A stretch of DNA of 64,000 bases from assembly GCA_017934475.1 (NCBI GenBank), contig JAGBJN010000006.1:238775-302774 (forward strand), written 5' to 3'. The stretch comes from Clostridia bacterium. GTDB taxonomy: Bacteria > Bacillota > Clostridia > TANB77 > CAG-508. The notes beneath the pieces are model-generated. The model worked only from the letters and a program-made list of their open reading frames with translations, ran no database searches and was not told the DNA's origin. Both the position numbers and the translations under genes were made by a program. Below are positions 7,551 through 16,750 of this stretch, piece by piece. Each line of letters begins with the position of its first letter. Positions within the stretch are counted from its first letter, which is position 1.

Positions 7551-9938
7551 ATGAAAAAAAATAATGAACTATCATATCAAGATTTAAAAACAAGATGTAA
7601 CCCAGATATATTTAACTTTGAGGATACTTCAGAGCTTGAAACAATTGGTACAGAAATTGGTCAAGCAAGAGGCATTAGAGCTTTACAATTCGGCGTAAAT
7701 GTAGATATAAAAGGATATAATATGTACCTTGAAGGTCCTGGCGGTGTTGGTAAAACAATGTATGCTAAAAACTATCTAGATGAAGTTGCAAAGAAAAAGA
7801 AAGTCCCTTGTGATTGGTGTTATATCTATAATTTTGAAAATCCAAATGAACCTATTGCTGTTTCTTTCCCTGCTGGCCAAGGTAAAGAATTCAAAGAAAC
7901 AATGGATAACTTTATAAAAGATATTAGAAGTGATATAAAATCAACTTTTAACAATGATGATTTTGAAAAAGAGAAAAAACTTATTAAACAAGATTTTGAG
8001 GAAAAACGTACTGCTCTTCTAGAAAAACTTAACGAAGATGCAAATAAGCATGGCTTTCAAGTCAAATCTGCTCAAAATGGTATTTATATGATGCCAGTTA
8101 TTGATGGTAAAACAATAGAAGAAGAAGAATTTGATAAATTAGATGAAGAAGTAAAGAAACAATTTGAAGAAAAATCTGCTATAGTACAAGAACAAATTAT
8201 GAATGCCATTGCAAAAATAAAAGCTATGGAACGTGCTTCTGATAAGAAACTTGAAGAATGGCAAGCAAATATTGCTCTACTTACTGTAAATTCTCATGTT
8301 AACTATGTAAAGAGTAATTACAAAAGAAATAAAAAAGTAAATAAATTTTTATCAGACATTAAACAGGATATATTGAAAAATATAACTATATTTACAACAT
8401 ATGAAGAAGATTCTCATACTCCTCAAGGTCCTGGCCCAAAACCAGATGTTCAAAAACCATGGCTAAATTATAGAGTTAATCTATTTATAGACAATAGCAA
8501 TTTAGAAGGTGCTCCTGTAGTTATGGACGCTAACTATTCATACCATAACATTTTTGGAAAACTTGAGTATGAAAATTATTTTGGTTCACTAAAAACCGAC
8601 TACACAATGCTAAAGCCAGGTTTATTACATCATGCTAATGGTGGTTATATAATTTTCCAAGCTAAAGACCTTCTTGCAAATGGTATATGCTACGAAAATT
8701 TAAAGAAAGCTCTTAGAATAAAACAACTTGCTATAGAAAATTCAGCAGATCAACGCTCTGCAATGGTTATGATTTCATTAAAGCCAGAACCTATCCCTCT
8801 AGATTTAAAAGTAATTTTAGTTGGAAACTCTTCTATCTATCAATCACTTCTTGCAATGGACAGTGATTTTAGAAAATTATTTAAAATAAAAGTAGAATTC
8901 GAAGAGGAAGCACCTATAACAGACGAAAATCTTAATAAACTAGCAATATTTATTCATCAGTTCTGTGATCAAGAAGAACTTCCACATTTAGATAAATATG
9001 CTGTTGCAAGAGTTGTTGAATATGCTTCTAAACTAGCAAATGATAGAGAAAAATTTTCTACACGTTTTACTGAAATATCTCAAATAGTTGGTGAAGCTGC
9101 AACATGGGCTACTATGGATAAAAAGAAATTAGTTACAGCTGATTATATTGATATAGCTTTAAAAGAACGTGTTGAACGTGTGAAAAAATATGATAGTAAA
9201 TACATGGAAATGATTGAAGAAAATACCCTTCTTATCGATACAAAAGGATTAAAAGTTGGACAAATCAACGGATTAACTGTTATGACTATTGGTGATTATA
9301 CATTTGGAAAACCAGTTAAAATAACAGCAAATACATTTACTGGTAAAAAAGGAGTTATAAATATAGAAAGAGAAGTTGAACTTTCTGGTTCATCTCATTC
9401 TAAAGGAGTTTTAATCCTAAGCGGATATTTAGGAGAAACATTTGCACAAGACATCCCTCTTTCTCTTACAGCAAGTATTTGTTTTGAACAATTATATAAT
9501 GGAGTCGATGGTGATAGCGCTTCTAGTACAGAATTATATGCTATTTTGTCAAGCCTATCTGGAATACCAATTAATCAATCAATCGCTGTTACAGGTTCTG
9601 TAAATCAAAAAGGTGAAATACAACCTATTGGTGGTGTAAACGAAAAAATAGAAGGATACTTCCAAGTATGTAAAATGAGAGGCTTAGATGGTAAACATGG
9701 TGTTATTATTCCAGTACAAAATGTCCAAAATCTAAGTTTGTGTGATGAAGTAATCGATGCAGTTAAAGATAAGAAATTCCATATTTATGCAGTATCTACT
9801 ATAGACGAAGGTATAGAAATCTTAACAGGAGTACCTGCAGGAACTAAATCTCCAAACGGAAACTTCCCTGCTGGTTCAATAAACTATTTAGCTCATGAAA
9901 AATTAAAAAAATACGCAAAAATAACAAAAGAATATTAA
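7551..9938 (+). CDS. ATP-dependent Lon-family (LonB/LonC-type) protease
   Basis: This 795-residue protein has an N-terminal AAA module with Walker A GPGGVGKT at 62-69. It is split by a helical insertion of about 150 residues (the long Glu/Lys segment around 120-260), then the AAA lid, and a C-terminal Lon protease domain. The catalytic Ser656 lies in VDGDSAS and Lys699 in GGVNEKIEGYF, 43 residues apart as in Lon. No membrane segment is present, so it resembles the soluble YcbZ/LonC-like group and not classical membrane LonB. It lies 14 nt after rimI with a GGAGAA site and ends at a hairpin. Confidence 0.9.
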   Translation: MKKNNELSYQDLKTRCNPDIFNFEDTSELETIGTEIGQARGIRALQFGVNVDIKGYNMYLEGPGGVGKTMYAKNYLDEVAKKKKVPCDWCYIYNFENPNEPIAVSFPAGQGKEFKETMDNFIKDIRSDIKSTFNNDDFEKEKKLIKQDFEEKRTALLEKLNEDANKHGFQVKSAQNGIYMMPVIDGKTIEEEEFDKLDEEVKKQFEEKSAIVQEQIMNAIAKIKAMERASDKKLEEWQANIALLTVNSHVNYVKSNYKRNKKVNKFLSDIKQDILKNITIFTTYEEDSHTPQGPGPKPDVQKPWLNYRVNLFIDNSNLEGAPVVMDANYSYHNIFGKLEYENYFGSLKTDYTMLKPGLLHHANGGYIIFQAKDLLANGICYENLKKALRIKQLAIENSADQRSAMVMISLKPEPIPLDLKVILVGNSSIYQSLLAMDSDFRKLFKIKVEFEEEAPITDENLNKLAIFIHQFCDQEELPHLDKYAVARVVEYASKLANDREKFSTRFTEISQIVGEAATWATMDKKKLVTADYIDIALKERVERVKKYDSKYMEMIEENTLLIDTKGLKVGQINGLTVMTIGDYTFGKPVKITANTFTGKKGVINIEREVELSGSSHSKGVLILSGYLGETFAQDIPLSLTASICFEQLYNGVDGDSASSTELYAILSSLSGIPINQSIAVTGSVNQKGEIQPIGGVNEKIEGYFQVCKMRGLDGKHGVIIPVQNVQNLSLCDEVIDAVKDKKFHIYAVSTIDEGIEILTGVPAGTKSPNGNFPAGSINYLAHEKLKKYAKITKEY

Positions 9939-9944
9939 AATGCA

Positions 9945-9977
9945 AAAAGGATAGTGAGTCTTACTCACTACCCTTTT
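9945..9977. terminator. Bidirectional terminator after the Lon-family gene
   Basis: The arms AAAAGGATAGTGAGT and ACTCACTACCCTTTT differ by one mismatch. The hairpin overlaps the stop of the convergent 9961-10173 gene. Confidence 0.75.
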
Positions 9978-10173
9978 CTTCTTTTTTAGAAGTTTTAATT
10001 ACTTCCAAATAGCTCACAATCCAAGTAATAATAATGAATACTATTGCTGGAATAAAGCATATAAAATTTGTTTCACTAGGAACAATAACCACACCTACAA
10101 CTAACAGTGCAACTAAAACTCCGCACATTATAGTACTCTGCCTTATTGCTTCCTTTTTAGTCCGTTCCATCAT
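9961..10173 (-). CDS. Small two-helix membrane protein, unknown
   Basis: The 70-residue protein has a basic N-terminus (MMERTKKEAIR), two hydrophobic helices (about 15-31 and 36-57) and a charged tail (KTSKKEEKGSE). GGAGG precedes a double ATG, and either could start translation. The Met-x-x-Thr-Lys-Lys N-terminus suggests a small inner-membrane protein. I do not recognise the family. Confidence 0.6.
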   Translation of the reverse strand: MMERTKKEAIRQSTIMCGVLVALLVVGVVIVPSETNFICFIPAIVFIIITWIVSYLEVIKTSKKEEKGSE

Positions 10174-10264
10174 GTTCGTCCTCCTTTAATTAAATTTAAG
10201 AACACATATAATTAAATCATAACATACATAATTATATCATTTTATACTTTTTTATGCAAGTGTC

Positions 10265-10978
10265 CTAGATTATAAAACCTAGAACTATTACCAGAAAAGT
10301 ATACAATACAACTCTTAAACTTGTTTTTAAAACTAATAATAAATTATATGTTGGTATTCCAATTTTATTAATGTTTTCATACTCATTACTTATTTGTTGT
10401 ACTTCATCATTTGTACATATTTTATTTTCCTCTATATATTTAATCATATATTCTTCAGCTAAATATTCAGCCCTAATCATAGCATCTGTTTCCAAATATG
10501 ATCTTACAACATAAAATATAATACCTAAAAATAATAAAATCACAATTTGTAATGTAGTATTTTTAAATATCCCAAATATAGTTAAAATAACAGAAATTAT
10601 AAAGTAAAAATTATATATATTAGTATAAAAAAAATTAAATAATAATAACTTTCTATCTTGTACAGAATGAATACATTCATGCGCTATTGTCTGAATTCTT
10701 GTGTATACATCTTTAATATTTCCAAGAATTATTTTATCAGATATTGCAATATATACACAATCTTTATTATTTTGATTTATTTCAATTTTTACTTTTTCAT
10801 TTTTTAGTATTTGTAATATACTTTTACAAATCTCTTCATCCTCTGGAAATTTATCGACAAACTTTTTGATTCTTTCATTTTCTTTTACTTGTTTTATTCT
10901 CTTTATATTGATATTTAATGCAAAATAAATAAGTAAAATTGATATTATTCCAACAATTAAAATTATTATATTATCCAT
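10265..10978 (-). CDS. Putative membrane zinc metallopeptidase (HExxH)
   Basis: The 237-residue protein has an N-terminal membrane helix and a cytoplasmic or periplasmic domain ending in TIAHECIHSVQDRK, which contains HExxH. Two more helices follow, then a segment with AEYLAEEYM that could supply a third ligand, and a final C-terminal helix. This layout recalls the YugP-type membrane zinc peptidases, but similarity beyond the motif is weak. The start at 10978 is chosen for its AAGGAG site. An earlier in-frame ATG would overlap the ylbF-family gene upstream. Confidence 0.6.
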   Translation of the reverse strand: MDNIIILIVGIISILLIYFALNINIKRIKQVKENERIKKFVDKFPEDEEICKSILQILKNEKVKIEINQNNKDCVYIAISDKIILGNIKDVYTRIQTIAHECIHSVQDRKLLLFNFFYTNIYNFYFIISVILTIFGIFKNTTLQIVILLFLGIIFYVVRSYLETDAMIRAEYLAEEYMIKYIEENKICTNDEVQQISNEYENINKIGIPTYNLLLVLKTSLRVVLYTFLVIVLGFII

Positions 10979-10998
10979 TTTTACTCCTTTTAACAAAA

Positions 10999-11026
10999 TA
11001 AAATGCCGTAAATAATTACGACATTT
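10999..11026 (-). terminator. Hairpin after the YlbF-family gene
   Basis: The arms AAATGCCGTAA and TTACGACATTT (one mismatch) are followed on the minus strand by a T-rich stretch. It lies between the YlbF stop and the next ribosome binding site. Confidence 0.55.
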
Positions 11027-11033
11027 TTCGACA

Positions 11034-11366
11034 TTATAATACATCTTTAACAGACTCTGCTATTATTTTATTTACATCAGCAAGCATTACATTGAATTTA
11101 ACTTCTAAATCAAAATATTCTTTTATTTCTTTTTGTTCAATTAATATAGTATACATTTCTTGTAGTTTTTTATTTTTTTCATCTTCTACCTCTTTTCCTT
11201 GCATTGCAAGTACTTGTATATCATATCTTAATTTTTCAAAATCATCTATTTTTTGTTTTAATTCTGGATTTTCATTTATTCTATTTTTTGCTTCTTTATA
11301 TTTTGTAAATTCTTCTGAACTTCTAATCTCCCCAGCTAATTTATTTGCTGTATCATAAACATTCAT
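11034..11366 (-). CDS. YlbF/YmcA family protein
   Basis: The 110-residue all-helical protein begins MNVYDTANKLAGEIRSSEEF, with YKEAKNRINENPELKQKIDDFEK in the middle. This is the Com_YlbF family pattern. In Bacillus, YlbF, YmcA and YaaT form the complex that controls RNase Y-dependent mRNA maturation and affects competence, biofilm and sporulation. Only this paralogue is in the window. An AGGAAGCAAT-like site precedes the ATG. Confidence 0.85.
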   Translation of the reverse strand: MNVYDTANKLAGEIRSSEEFTKYKEAKNRINENPELKQKIDDFEKLRYDIQVLAMQGKEVEDEKNKKLQEMYTILIEQKEIKEYFDLEVKFNVMLADVNKIIAESVKDVL

Positions 11367-11388
11367 TTTTTATTGCTTCCTTTCTATA

Positions 11389-12681
11389 TTAAGCATATGC
11401 ATGTTTTTTCTTAAAAGCTAATAAATTTGTAATCTCTGCCTCACTATTCTTAGCCTTTTTAGCTTTTTCTGCATTTTCTTGCATAATTTGGTTTGCTTGA
11501 CGTTCCGCCATTGTTTGGCAAATTGCCTTTTGGTAAACAAAATGAGAATCTTGTGCTATCTTATTCCAATTATATAATTCTTTAACTTTTGCTTTTGCAT
11601 TTTTAGAAACATTATTTGCAAGTTGATGATCATATAATAAATTTAATATTGAATCTGCAATAGAGTTTGGATTTCCTGCATAACTCTTCATTCCTGTAAC
11701 ACCATGTTCAACTATTTCATTTAATCCACCAACATCTGAAACAACTGTTGGCACTCCTGCAAGCATTGCCTCTAGTGCTACTATTCCAAATGGTTCATAT
11801 GTACTTGGGAAAACAGCTATATCTGCACATTTATACATTTTTTGTACTTGTTTTGAATCTAAATAGCCAGTAAAATAAACTTTGTTACCTATTCCCATTG
11901 CATCAGCTTGTGCTTTAAGTTCATCTATCATTCCACCTTTTCCAGCAATTACAAGTTTAGCATCATTATAACCATTAAGTATTTTAGGCATTGCTGAAAT
12001 TAGATGTTGAATTCCTTTTTCATAAACTAATCTACCCACATATAAAATTATTTTTTCATTATCAGCTGCATATTGTCTTCTAAAATCATAATCTCTGTCT
12101 ATTCCGTTAAAATTAGTCAAATTTATTCCATTTGGTATTACATTTATCTTGTCAAAAGGTAGGCCAAATAATCCTTGTATATGCCCCTTCATGAAATTAC
12201 TATTAACTATAACTTCTGTTGCCTCATATGTAAGAAGCCACTCTGTATCATTTATATATCTTTGTGTTTCATCATGTATTCCACTATTTCTTCCTGCTTC
12301 TGTTGCATGTATTGTAGCAACCATAGGAATATCATAGCTATGTTTTAAAGTTTTAGCTGCATTTGCAACTAACCAATCATGTGCATGAATAACATCAAAT
12401 TTACCTTCTTTTGCAATAATTTCAGAAGCTTTAGCTACCATATTGAAGTTAAGTTGCATAATCCAATCAATAAAATTATTTGGTCTAATATTATAATTAT
12501 CAACTCTATATACTTTTACCCCTTTGTCATCTTCAAAATATGGTGTATCTCCGTCTCTGTATGTTACAACTGTAACCTCATGTCCATCCTTTATTAATCT
12601 TTTAGATAGGTCATGTACTACCCTTGCTATTCCACCTACTATTCTTGGTGGATATTCCCATGTAAGCATTAATATTTTCAT
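11389..12681 (-). CDS. Family 4 glycosyltransferase, glycogen-synthase-like
   Basis: The 430-residue GT-B enzyme has an N-terminal domain opening MKILMLTWEYPPRIVGGIAR with the Lys/Arg-Gly-Gly loop, and VIHAHDWL. The C-terminal domain has ILYVGRLVYEKG and the nucleotide-sugar motif EPFGIVALEAMLAGVP with its E-x7-E pair. GT4 enzymes with this N-terminus act as glycogen or maltose-1-phosphate synthases in several phyla. The neighbouring DUF4912 and GH57 branching genes support glycogen synthesis here. The donor (ADP-, UDP-glucose) cannot be told. It is oriented divergently from the DUF4912 gene. Confidence 0.85.
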   Translation of the reverse strand: MKILMLTWEYPPRIVGGIARVVHDLSKRLIKDGHEVTVVTYRDGDTPYFEDDKGVKVYRVDNYNIRPNNFIDWIMQLNFNMVAKASEIIAKEGKFDVIHAHDWLVANAAKTLKHSYDIPMVATIHATEAGRNSGIHDETQRYINDTEWLLTYEATEVIVNSNFMKGHIQGLFGLPFDKINVIPNGINLTNFNGIDRDYDFRRQYAADNEKIILYVGRLVYEKGIQHLISAMPKILNGYNDAKLVIAGKGGMIDELKAQADAMGIGNKVYFTGYLDSKQVQKMYKCADIAVFPSTYEPFGIVALEAMLAGVPTVVSDVGGLNEIVEHGVTGMKSYAGNPNSIADSILNLLYDHQLANNVSKNAKAKVKELYNWNKIAQDSHFVYQKAICQTMAERQANQIMQENAEKAKKAKNSEAEITNLLAFKKKHAYA

Positions 12682-12825
12682 TTATATTAAGGCTCCTTTC
12701 CTTTTTATTTTCTTTTGTATTTTCAACAATATTCTATACAAGTTTTTTACAAAAGTAAACAATTTTTTATAAAATTCTTTATATTTTTACAAAAAATATT
12801 ATTTTAATTAATTTGTAAATTACTA

Positions 12826-12854
12826 TTGAATTTATTTCATTTTTGATATAGTAT
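12826..12854 (+). promoter_or_regulatory. Promoter for the DUF4912-GH57 genes
   Basis: TTGAAT (12826-12831), a 17-nt spacer and TAGTAT (12849-12854) lie 41 nt before the ATG. Confidence 0.55.
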
Positions 12855-12895
12855 TATGTGTAGATAAATTGGTTTTTACTTAAGGAGGTAAATCC

Positions 12896-13675
12896 ATGCC
12901 AAGAAAAGCAAAAGATGAAAAAGATTTAATTGAAAAAAAAGAATCAAAAAAGAAAACCACTTCGACTAGTAAAGAAAAAAAAGATACTGTAAAAAAAGTT
13001 TCTACTACTAAGAAAAAAAATACAACAGCAGCAAAAAAAACAACTAGTAAAAAGACTACTTCTACTAAAACAAAATCTACTACTCGAAAAAAAAATGATA
13101 AAAAATTAGATATTGTTGAATATTATGACTTACCTTATAGATATAACGAAACAATTGTTAAAGTTTTAGCACAAACACCTAATATTCTTTTTGTTTACTG
13201 GGACATTTCAGATGAAGACAAAAAGAATTATATAGAAAAATATGGAGAGTTTTTCTTTAATGATACAAAACCTGTTTTAATAGTTCATAACGATACTTTG
13301 AATTATAGTTTTGAAATAGATATTAATGATTATGCAAATAGTTGGTATATACACATAAATGATAGTAATTGTGACTATAGAGTTGAACTTGGAAGAAGGC
13401 CTATAAACAAATATGCACAAATAGATAACTATCTTTATATTTCATCATCAAATGAAATGGATACTCCAAATGATCATATTTTATTTGATACACTTGATAA
13501 AATAGTTTATTTTAAAAATGTAAAAACAAATGTGACTTTATCTAAAGATATTTCTTTATCTTTCTTAACAAAATTAGGAAAAATATATAATGCAAAAGAA
13601 TTTTATAGAAATATTTATAAAGATGAAAATATTAATTTTGATAAACTAAACTTAAAAAATATGCCATCAAGTTAA
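12896..13675 (+). CDS. DUF4912 domain protein with Lys/Thr-rich N-terminus
   Basis: The first ~80 residues are low-complexity Lys, Thr and Ser (KKTTSTSKEKK type repeats), likely disordered and nucleic-acid or polyanion binding. From about residue 85 the DUF4912 domain runs: LPYRYNETIVKVLAQTPNIL, FVYWDISDEDKKNY and YRVELGRRPINKYAQI. DUF4912 is often encoded beside GH57 branching enzymes, as here, and may bind glycan, but its role is unknown. An AGGAGGT site precedes the ATG. Confidence 0.82.
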   Translation: MPRKAKDEKDLIEKKESKKKTTSTSKEKKDTVKKVSTTKKKNTTAAKKTTSKKTTSTKTKSTTRKKNDKKLDIVEYYDLPYRYNETIVKVLAQTPNILFVYWDISDEDKKNYIEKYGEFFFNDTKPVLIVHNDTLNYSFEIDINDYANSWYIHINDSNCDYRVELGRRPINKYAQIDNYLYISSSNEMDTPNDHILFDTLDKIVYFKNVKTNVTLSKDISLSFLTKLGKIYNAKEFYRNIYKDENINFDKLNLKNMPSS

Positions 13676-13706
13676 ATGATATTACACAAAAAATATAAAA
13701 TCTTTT

Positions 13707-13733
13707 AATAGCGGACCTATTAAGTCCGCTATT
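13707..13733 (+). terminator. Intergenic hairpin between DUF4912 and GH57 genes
   Basis: The perfect 10-bp arms AATAGCGGAC and GTCCGCTATT enclose a 7-nt loop. The following sequence is ATTATTATAA without a strong T run, so it may be an attenuator or an mRNA processing site and not a full terminator. Confidence 0.45.
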
Positions 13734-13765
13734 ATTATAAATATTAGCATACAAAGGAGTAAATT

Positions 13766-15355
13766 ATGAATAACCCACAAGGCTATGTAAGTTTCGTATT
13801 ACATGCCCACTTACCTTTTATACATCATCCAGAAAGTGAAGATTATTTAGAGGAACAATGGTTATACGAAGCAATTTCTGAAACCTATATTCCTCTTCTT
13901 TTAAGTTTTCAAAAACTAGTAGATGAGAATGTAAATTTTAGAATCACAATGAGTATGACTCCTCCTCTACTAAATATGCTTAGTAATTCACTTTTACAAC
14001 AAAGATATATTAAATATTTAAAACAACATATAGAACTTGCAAAAAAAGAAATTAAACGTACAAAAGACAATAATCAAATAAATGAGTTATCTAAATATTA
14101 TTTTGATCGTTATTCAAATGACTTACATGTTTTTAAAGACGAATATAATTGTAATTTAATAAATGGATTTAAAAAATTTCAAGATATGGGCGTTCTTGAA
14201 ATTATTACTTGTGGTGCAACACATGGTTATTTCCCTATTTTATATGTAACAGAACAAACAATTAAAGCACAAATTGCTGTTGGAGTTCAAACATATGAGA
14301 AATTTTTTGGAAGAAAACCTCGCGGCATTTGGCTTCCTGAATGTGGATATGTACCAGAAGCAGATAAATATTTAAAAGAATTTGGTATAGAATATATAAT
14401 AACAGAATCACACGGAATTCTATATGCTAACCCTATTCCTCTATATGGAACTTACTCTCCTATTGTTTCTCCAGAGGGAATTGTTGCATTTGGTAGAGAT
14501 ATGGAATCTTCAAGACAAGTTTGGAGTTCAATAAATGGTTATCCTGGTGATTTCAATTATAGAGAATTCTATAGAGATATCGGATATGATGCTCCATATG
14601 ATTATATTAAACCTTATATTGCTAGTAACGGAGCTCGAGTTCATACAGGAATAAAATATCATAGAATAACTGGTAAATCCGAAGAAAAAGACATTTATAA
14701 TATACAATGGGCAAAAGATTCTGCGGAATCTCAGGCTTCACACTTTTTAAATTGTAGAAAAGAACAAATTAAACAAGTATCTAATTATATGGATAAACCA
14801 CCTATTATACTTTGTCCTTATGATGCAGAATTATATGGTCATTGGTGGTATGAAGGTCCTTATTGGTTATATATTTTATTTAAAAAAATACATTATGATC
14901 AAAATTACATTCAATTAATTACTCCAGGAGAATATATAGATAAATACCCAGAAATACAAATTTCTACTCCTTGTCGTTCTAGTTGGGGTGCAAATGGTTA
15001 TAGTGAGGTATGGCTTAATAATTCAAATGATTATGTACATAGACATTTACACAAAGCTGGCAACCAAATGGTAGAACTTAGTCATTTATTTGATAAAGAA
15101 ACTAATAAAATTAAAATTAGAGCATTAAATCAATGTGCAAGAGAATTATTACTTGCTCAAAGTAGTGACTGGCTTTTTATTATAACAAATGGAACTATGG
15201 TAGATTATGCAAAAAAAAGAATTAAAGATCATATAGGGAGATTTACAAAATTATATAATGAATTAAAAAATGATTGTATAGATGAATTATTTTTAAAAAA
15301 TATAGAAGAAAAAGATTGTATCTTCCCCGAAATAGATTATCACATTTATATGTAA
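13766..15355 (+). CDS. GH57 1,4-alpha-glucan branching enzyme (DUF1957)
   Basis: The 529-residue protein starts GYVSFVLHAHLPFIHHPE, the first GH57 conserved region. The nucleophile is Glu192 in GIWLPECGY and the acid/base is Asp353 in CPYDAELYGHWW, matching the spacing of archaeal and bacterial GH57 branching enzymes. A C-terminal helical DUF1957 region follows (ELLLAQSSDWLF). It creates alpha-1,6 branches in glycogen. The pairing with DUF4912 and a GT4 enzyme is a recurrent cluster. An AAGGAG site precedes the ATG. Confidence 0.93.
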   Translation: MNNPQGYVSFVLHAHLPFIHHPESEDYLEEQWLYEAISETYIPLLLSFQKLVDENVNFRITMSMTPPLLNMLSNSLLQQRYIKYLKQHIELAKKEIKRTKDNNQINELSKYYFDRYSNDLHVFKDEYNCNLINGFKKFQDMGVLEIITCGATHGYFPILYVTEQTIKAQIAVGVQTYEKFFGRKPRGIWLPECGYVPEADKYLKEFGIEYIITESHGILYANPIPLYGTYSPIVSPEGIVAFGRDMESSRQVWSSINGYPGDFNYREFYRDIGYDAPYDYIKPYIASNGARVHTGIKYHRITGKSEEKDIYNIQWAKDSAESQASHFLNCRKEQIKQVSNYMDKPPIILCPYDAELYGHWWYEGPYWLYILFKKIHYDQNYIQLITPGEYIDKYPEIQISTPCRSSWGANGYSEVWLNNSNDYVHRHLHKAGNQMVELSHLFDKETNKIKIRALNQCARELLLAQSSDWLFIITNGTMVDYAKKRIKDHIGRFTKLYNELKNDCIDELFLKNIEEKDCIFPEIDYHIYM

Positions 15356-15451
15356 CACAAGTTACCAAATATTCCTCTTTTGAATAATATATGTATATAC
15401 AAATTAATTTAGTAGATAATAATACATATATGAAAGAAAGGGGATTTTTTT

Positions 15452-16321
15452 ATGAAATCTTTTTGTATAAAAACAAATAATGAAAAAATAATTTCTTATC
15501 TACTAAAAGATTTTCAAAAAATAGATTTAAATAATGTTTTCTTTATTAATAGAACATTTAAAAATTATCAAAATATTATTATCCATTACACAGGGAAAAA
15601 TATATCATCATTTTTATCCATCTTATCTGATATAATAACAAACTGCATTTTATACTACTACGAACCTATTTTAATTAAAAGAAATATCAACTATAATTAT
15701 TTTTATTTTGATGATATTGAAAAAAAAATAATTGAAAATAATTGTTATAATTGTTTAACCAATAATAATGAACAAAATTATAAATACAGAAAAAATGAAA
15801 TATGGGTGTCTGTTTTAGATTATATTAATAATAATAAATCTATGATTTTAGATGGATTTATCAATTTTAGACTACAAAACTATAACAATACAATTGACGA
15901 ACTTGTCGATTATAATGTAAAACAATATGTAATAGAAAAAGAATATAACGAGTTTATTAGTCTTTTACAAATATATATAAATTCCCAAATACCTAATTGT
16001 TCAATACTGCACCTAATTTATATGAACGGGGAATCTATTATATTAGACGAAGATAAAAATACAATAAATTTGGATGATGAAATATTTAATGCAAAATATC
16101 TTTCTGATATTTCCTTTTCTTCCAATGATTATGCTTTAAATTCACTTTTAACATTATTACCTAAAAAAATAATTCTTCATTTAATTGGTGATAAAGATGA
16201 ATTTATAGAAACTCTTCAATTAATTTTCAATGACAGACTTTTCATCTGTACAGAATGTGATATATGTAAAACATATAAATTATTACAAAAGAAACAACCT
16301 GCAATTAAAGATAACTTATAA
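15452..16321 (+). CDS. ytxC: Sporulation protein YtxC
   Basis: The 289-residue protein matches the YtxC family. An Asn-rich N-terminal half leads to SMILDGFINFRLQNYNNTID, then VIEKEYNEFISLLQIYI and a C-terminal segment with LPKKIILHLIGDKDEFIETL, ending CTECDICK. YtxC is found only in endospore formers and its biochemical role is unknown. A GAAAGGGG site precedes the ATG. The stop lies inside a bidirectional hairpin shared with the convergent rhodanese gene. Confidence 0.85.
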   Translation: MKSFCIKTNNEKIISYLLKDFQKIDLNNVFFINRTFKNYQNIIIHYTGKNISSFLSILSDIITNCILYYYEPILIKRNINYNYFYFDDIEKKIIENNCYNCLTNNNEQNYKYRKNEIWVSVLDYINNNKSMILDGFINFRLQNYNNTIDELVDYNVKQYVIEKEYNEFISLLQIYINSQIPNCSILHLIYMNGESIILDEDKNTINLDDEIFNAKYLSDISFSSNDYALNSLLTLLPKKIILHLIGDKDEFIETLQLIFNDRLFICTECDICKTYKLLQKKQPAIKDNL

Positions 16322-16330
16322 TTGCAGGTT
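16296..16330. terminator. Bidirectional hairpin between ytxC and rhodanese genes
   Basis: Perfect 12-bp arms AACCTGCAATTA and TAATTGCAGGTT span the ytxC stop codon and end 5 nt before the rhodanese stop. The T run is weak. Confidence 0.6.
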
Positions 16331-16334
16331 AACT

Positions 16335-16676
16335 TTATATATTATCTAATCCTCCATCTATTTGATAAACTTTTGTATATCCAGCTTTTTTTAACATATT
16401 AAACACCTTTTTACTTCTTTTTCCATATTCACAATATAAAATAATTAATTTATTTTTATTTTCTATTTTATAATTTCCTCTTTCAAAATCAAATAATGGT
16501 ATATTTACACTACCATATAAGTGTTTTTCCCTATATTCTTGTGGACTTCTAACATCAATTAATATACTATCCTTTTCTTTATTTAACATATTTTTAGCTG
16601 TTTCATAATCTATACAAAATTCATCTGTACCTCTTTGTTTTTTTATTAATTTAACTAGCTTCATATATAAATTCAT
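16335..16676 (-). CDS. Rhodanese-like sulfurtransferase
   Basis: This single-domain rhodanese of about 113 residues has DSILIDVRSPQEYREKHLYG, NIPLFDF and the active-site loop YCEYGKRSKK, where Cys starts the six-residue loop. It then ends in YTKVYQIDGGLDNI. Such proteins move sulfane sulfur; the partner is unknown. The start is uncertain. An ATG at 16691 contains the GGAGG site in its own codons, so the ATG-ATG at 16679 or 16676 is preferred. Confidence 0.9.
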   Translation of the reverse strand: MNLYMKLVKLIKKQRGTDEFCIDYETAKNMLNKEKDSILIDVRSPQEYREKHLYGSVNIPLFDFERGNYKIENKNKLIILYCEYGKRSKKVFNMLKKAGYTKVYQIDGGLDNI

Positions 16677-16707
16677 CATATCATCCTCCATGATGCTTTT
16701 GTATACA

Positions 16708-16747
16708 AAAAAACATCCTTCTATATTATATGAAGAATGTCTTTTTT
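16708..16747 (-). terminator. Hairpin terminator after the SecF-like gene
   Basis: The imperfect arms AAACATCCTTC and GAAGAATGTCTTT are flanked by A and T runs. The hairpin lies just after the stop at 16751. Confidence 0.6.
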
Positions 16748-16750
16748 GGT

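Noticed and set aside
10261-10290. Possible hairpin with CCTAG repeats after 10265
   Set aside because: The two CCTAG copies are mostly direct and not inverted, and pairing is only 4 bp. It is too weak to call a terminator.
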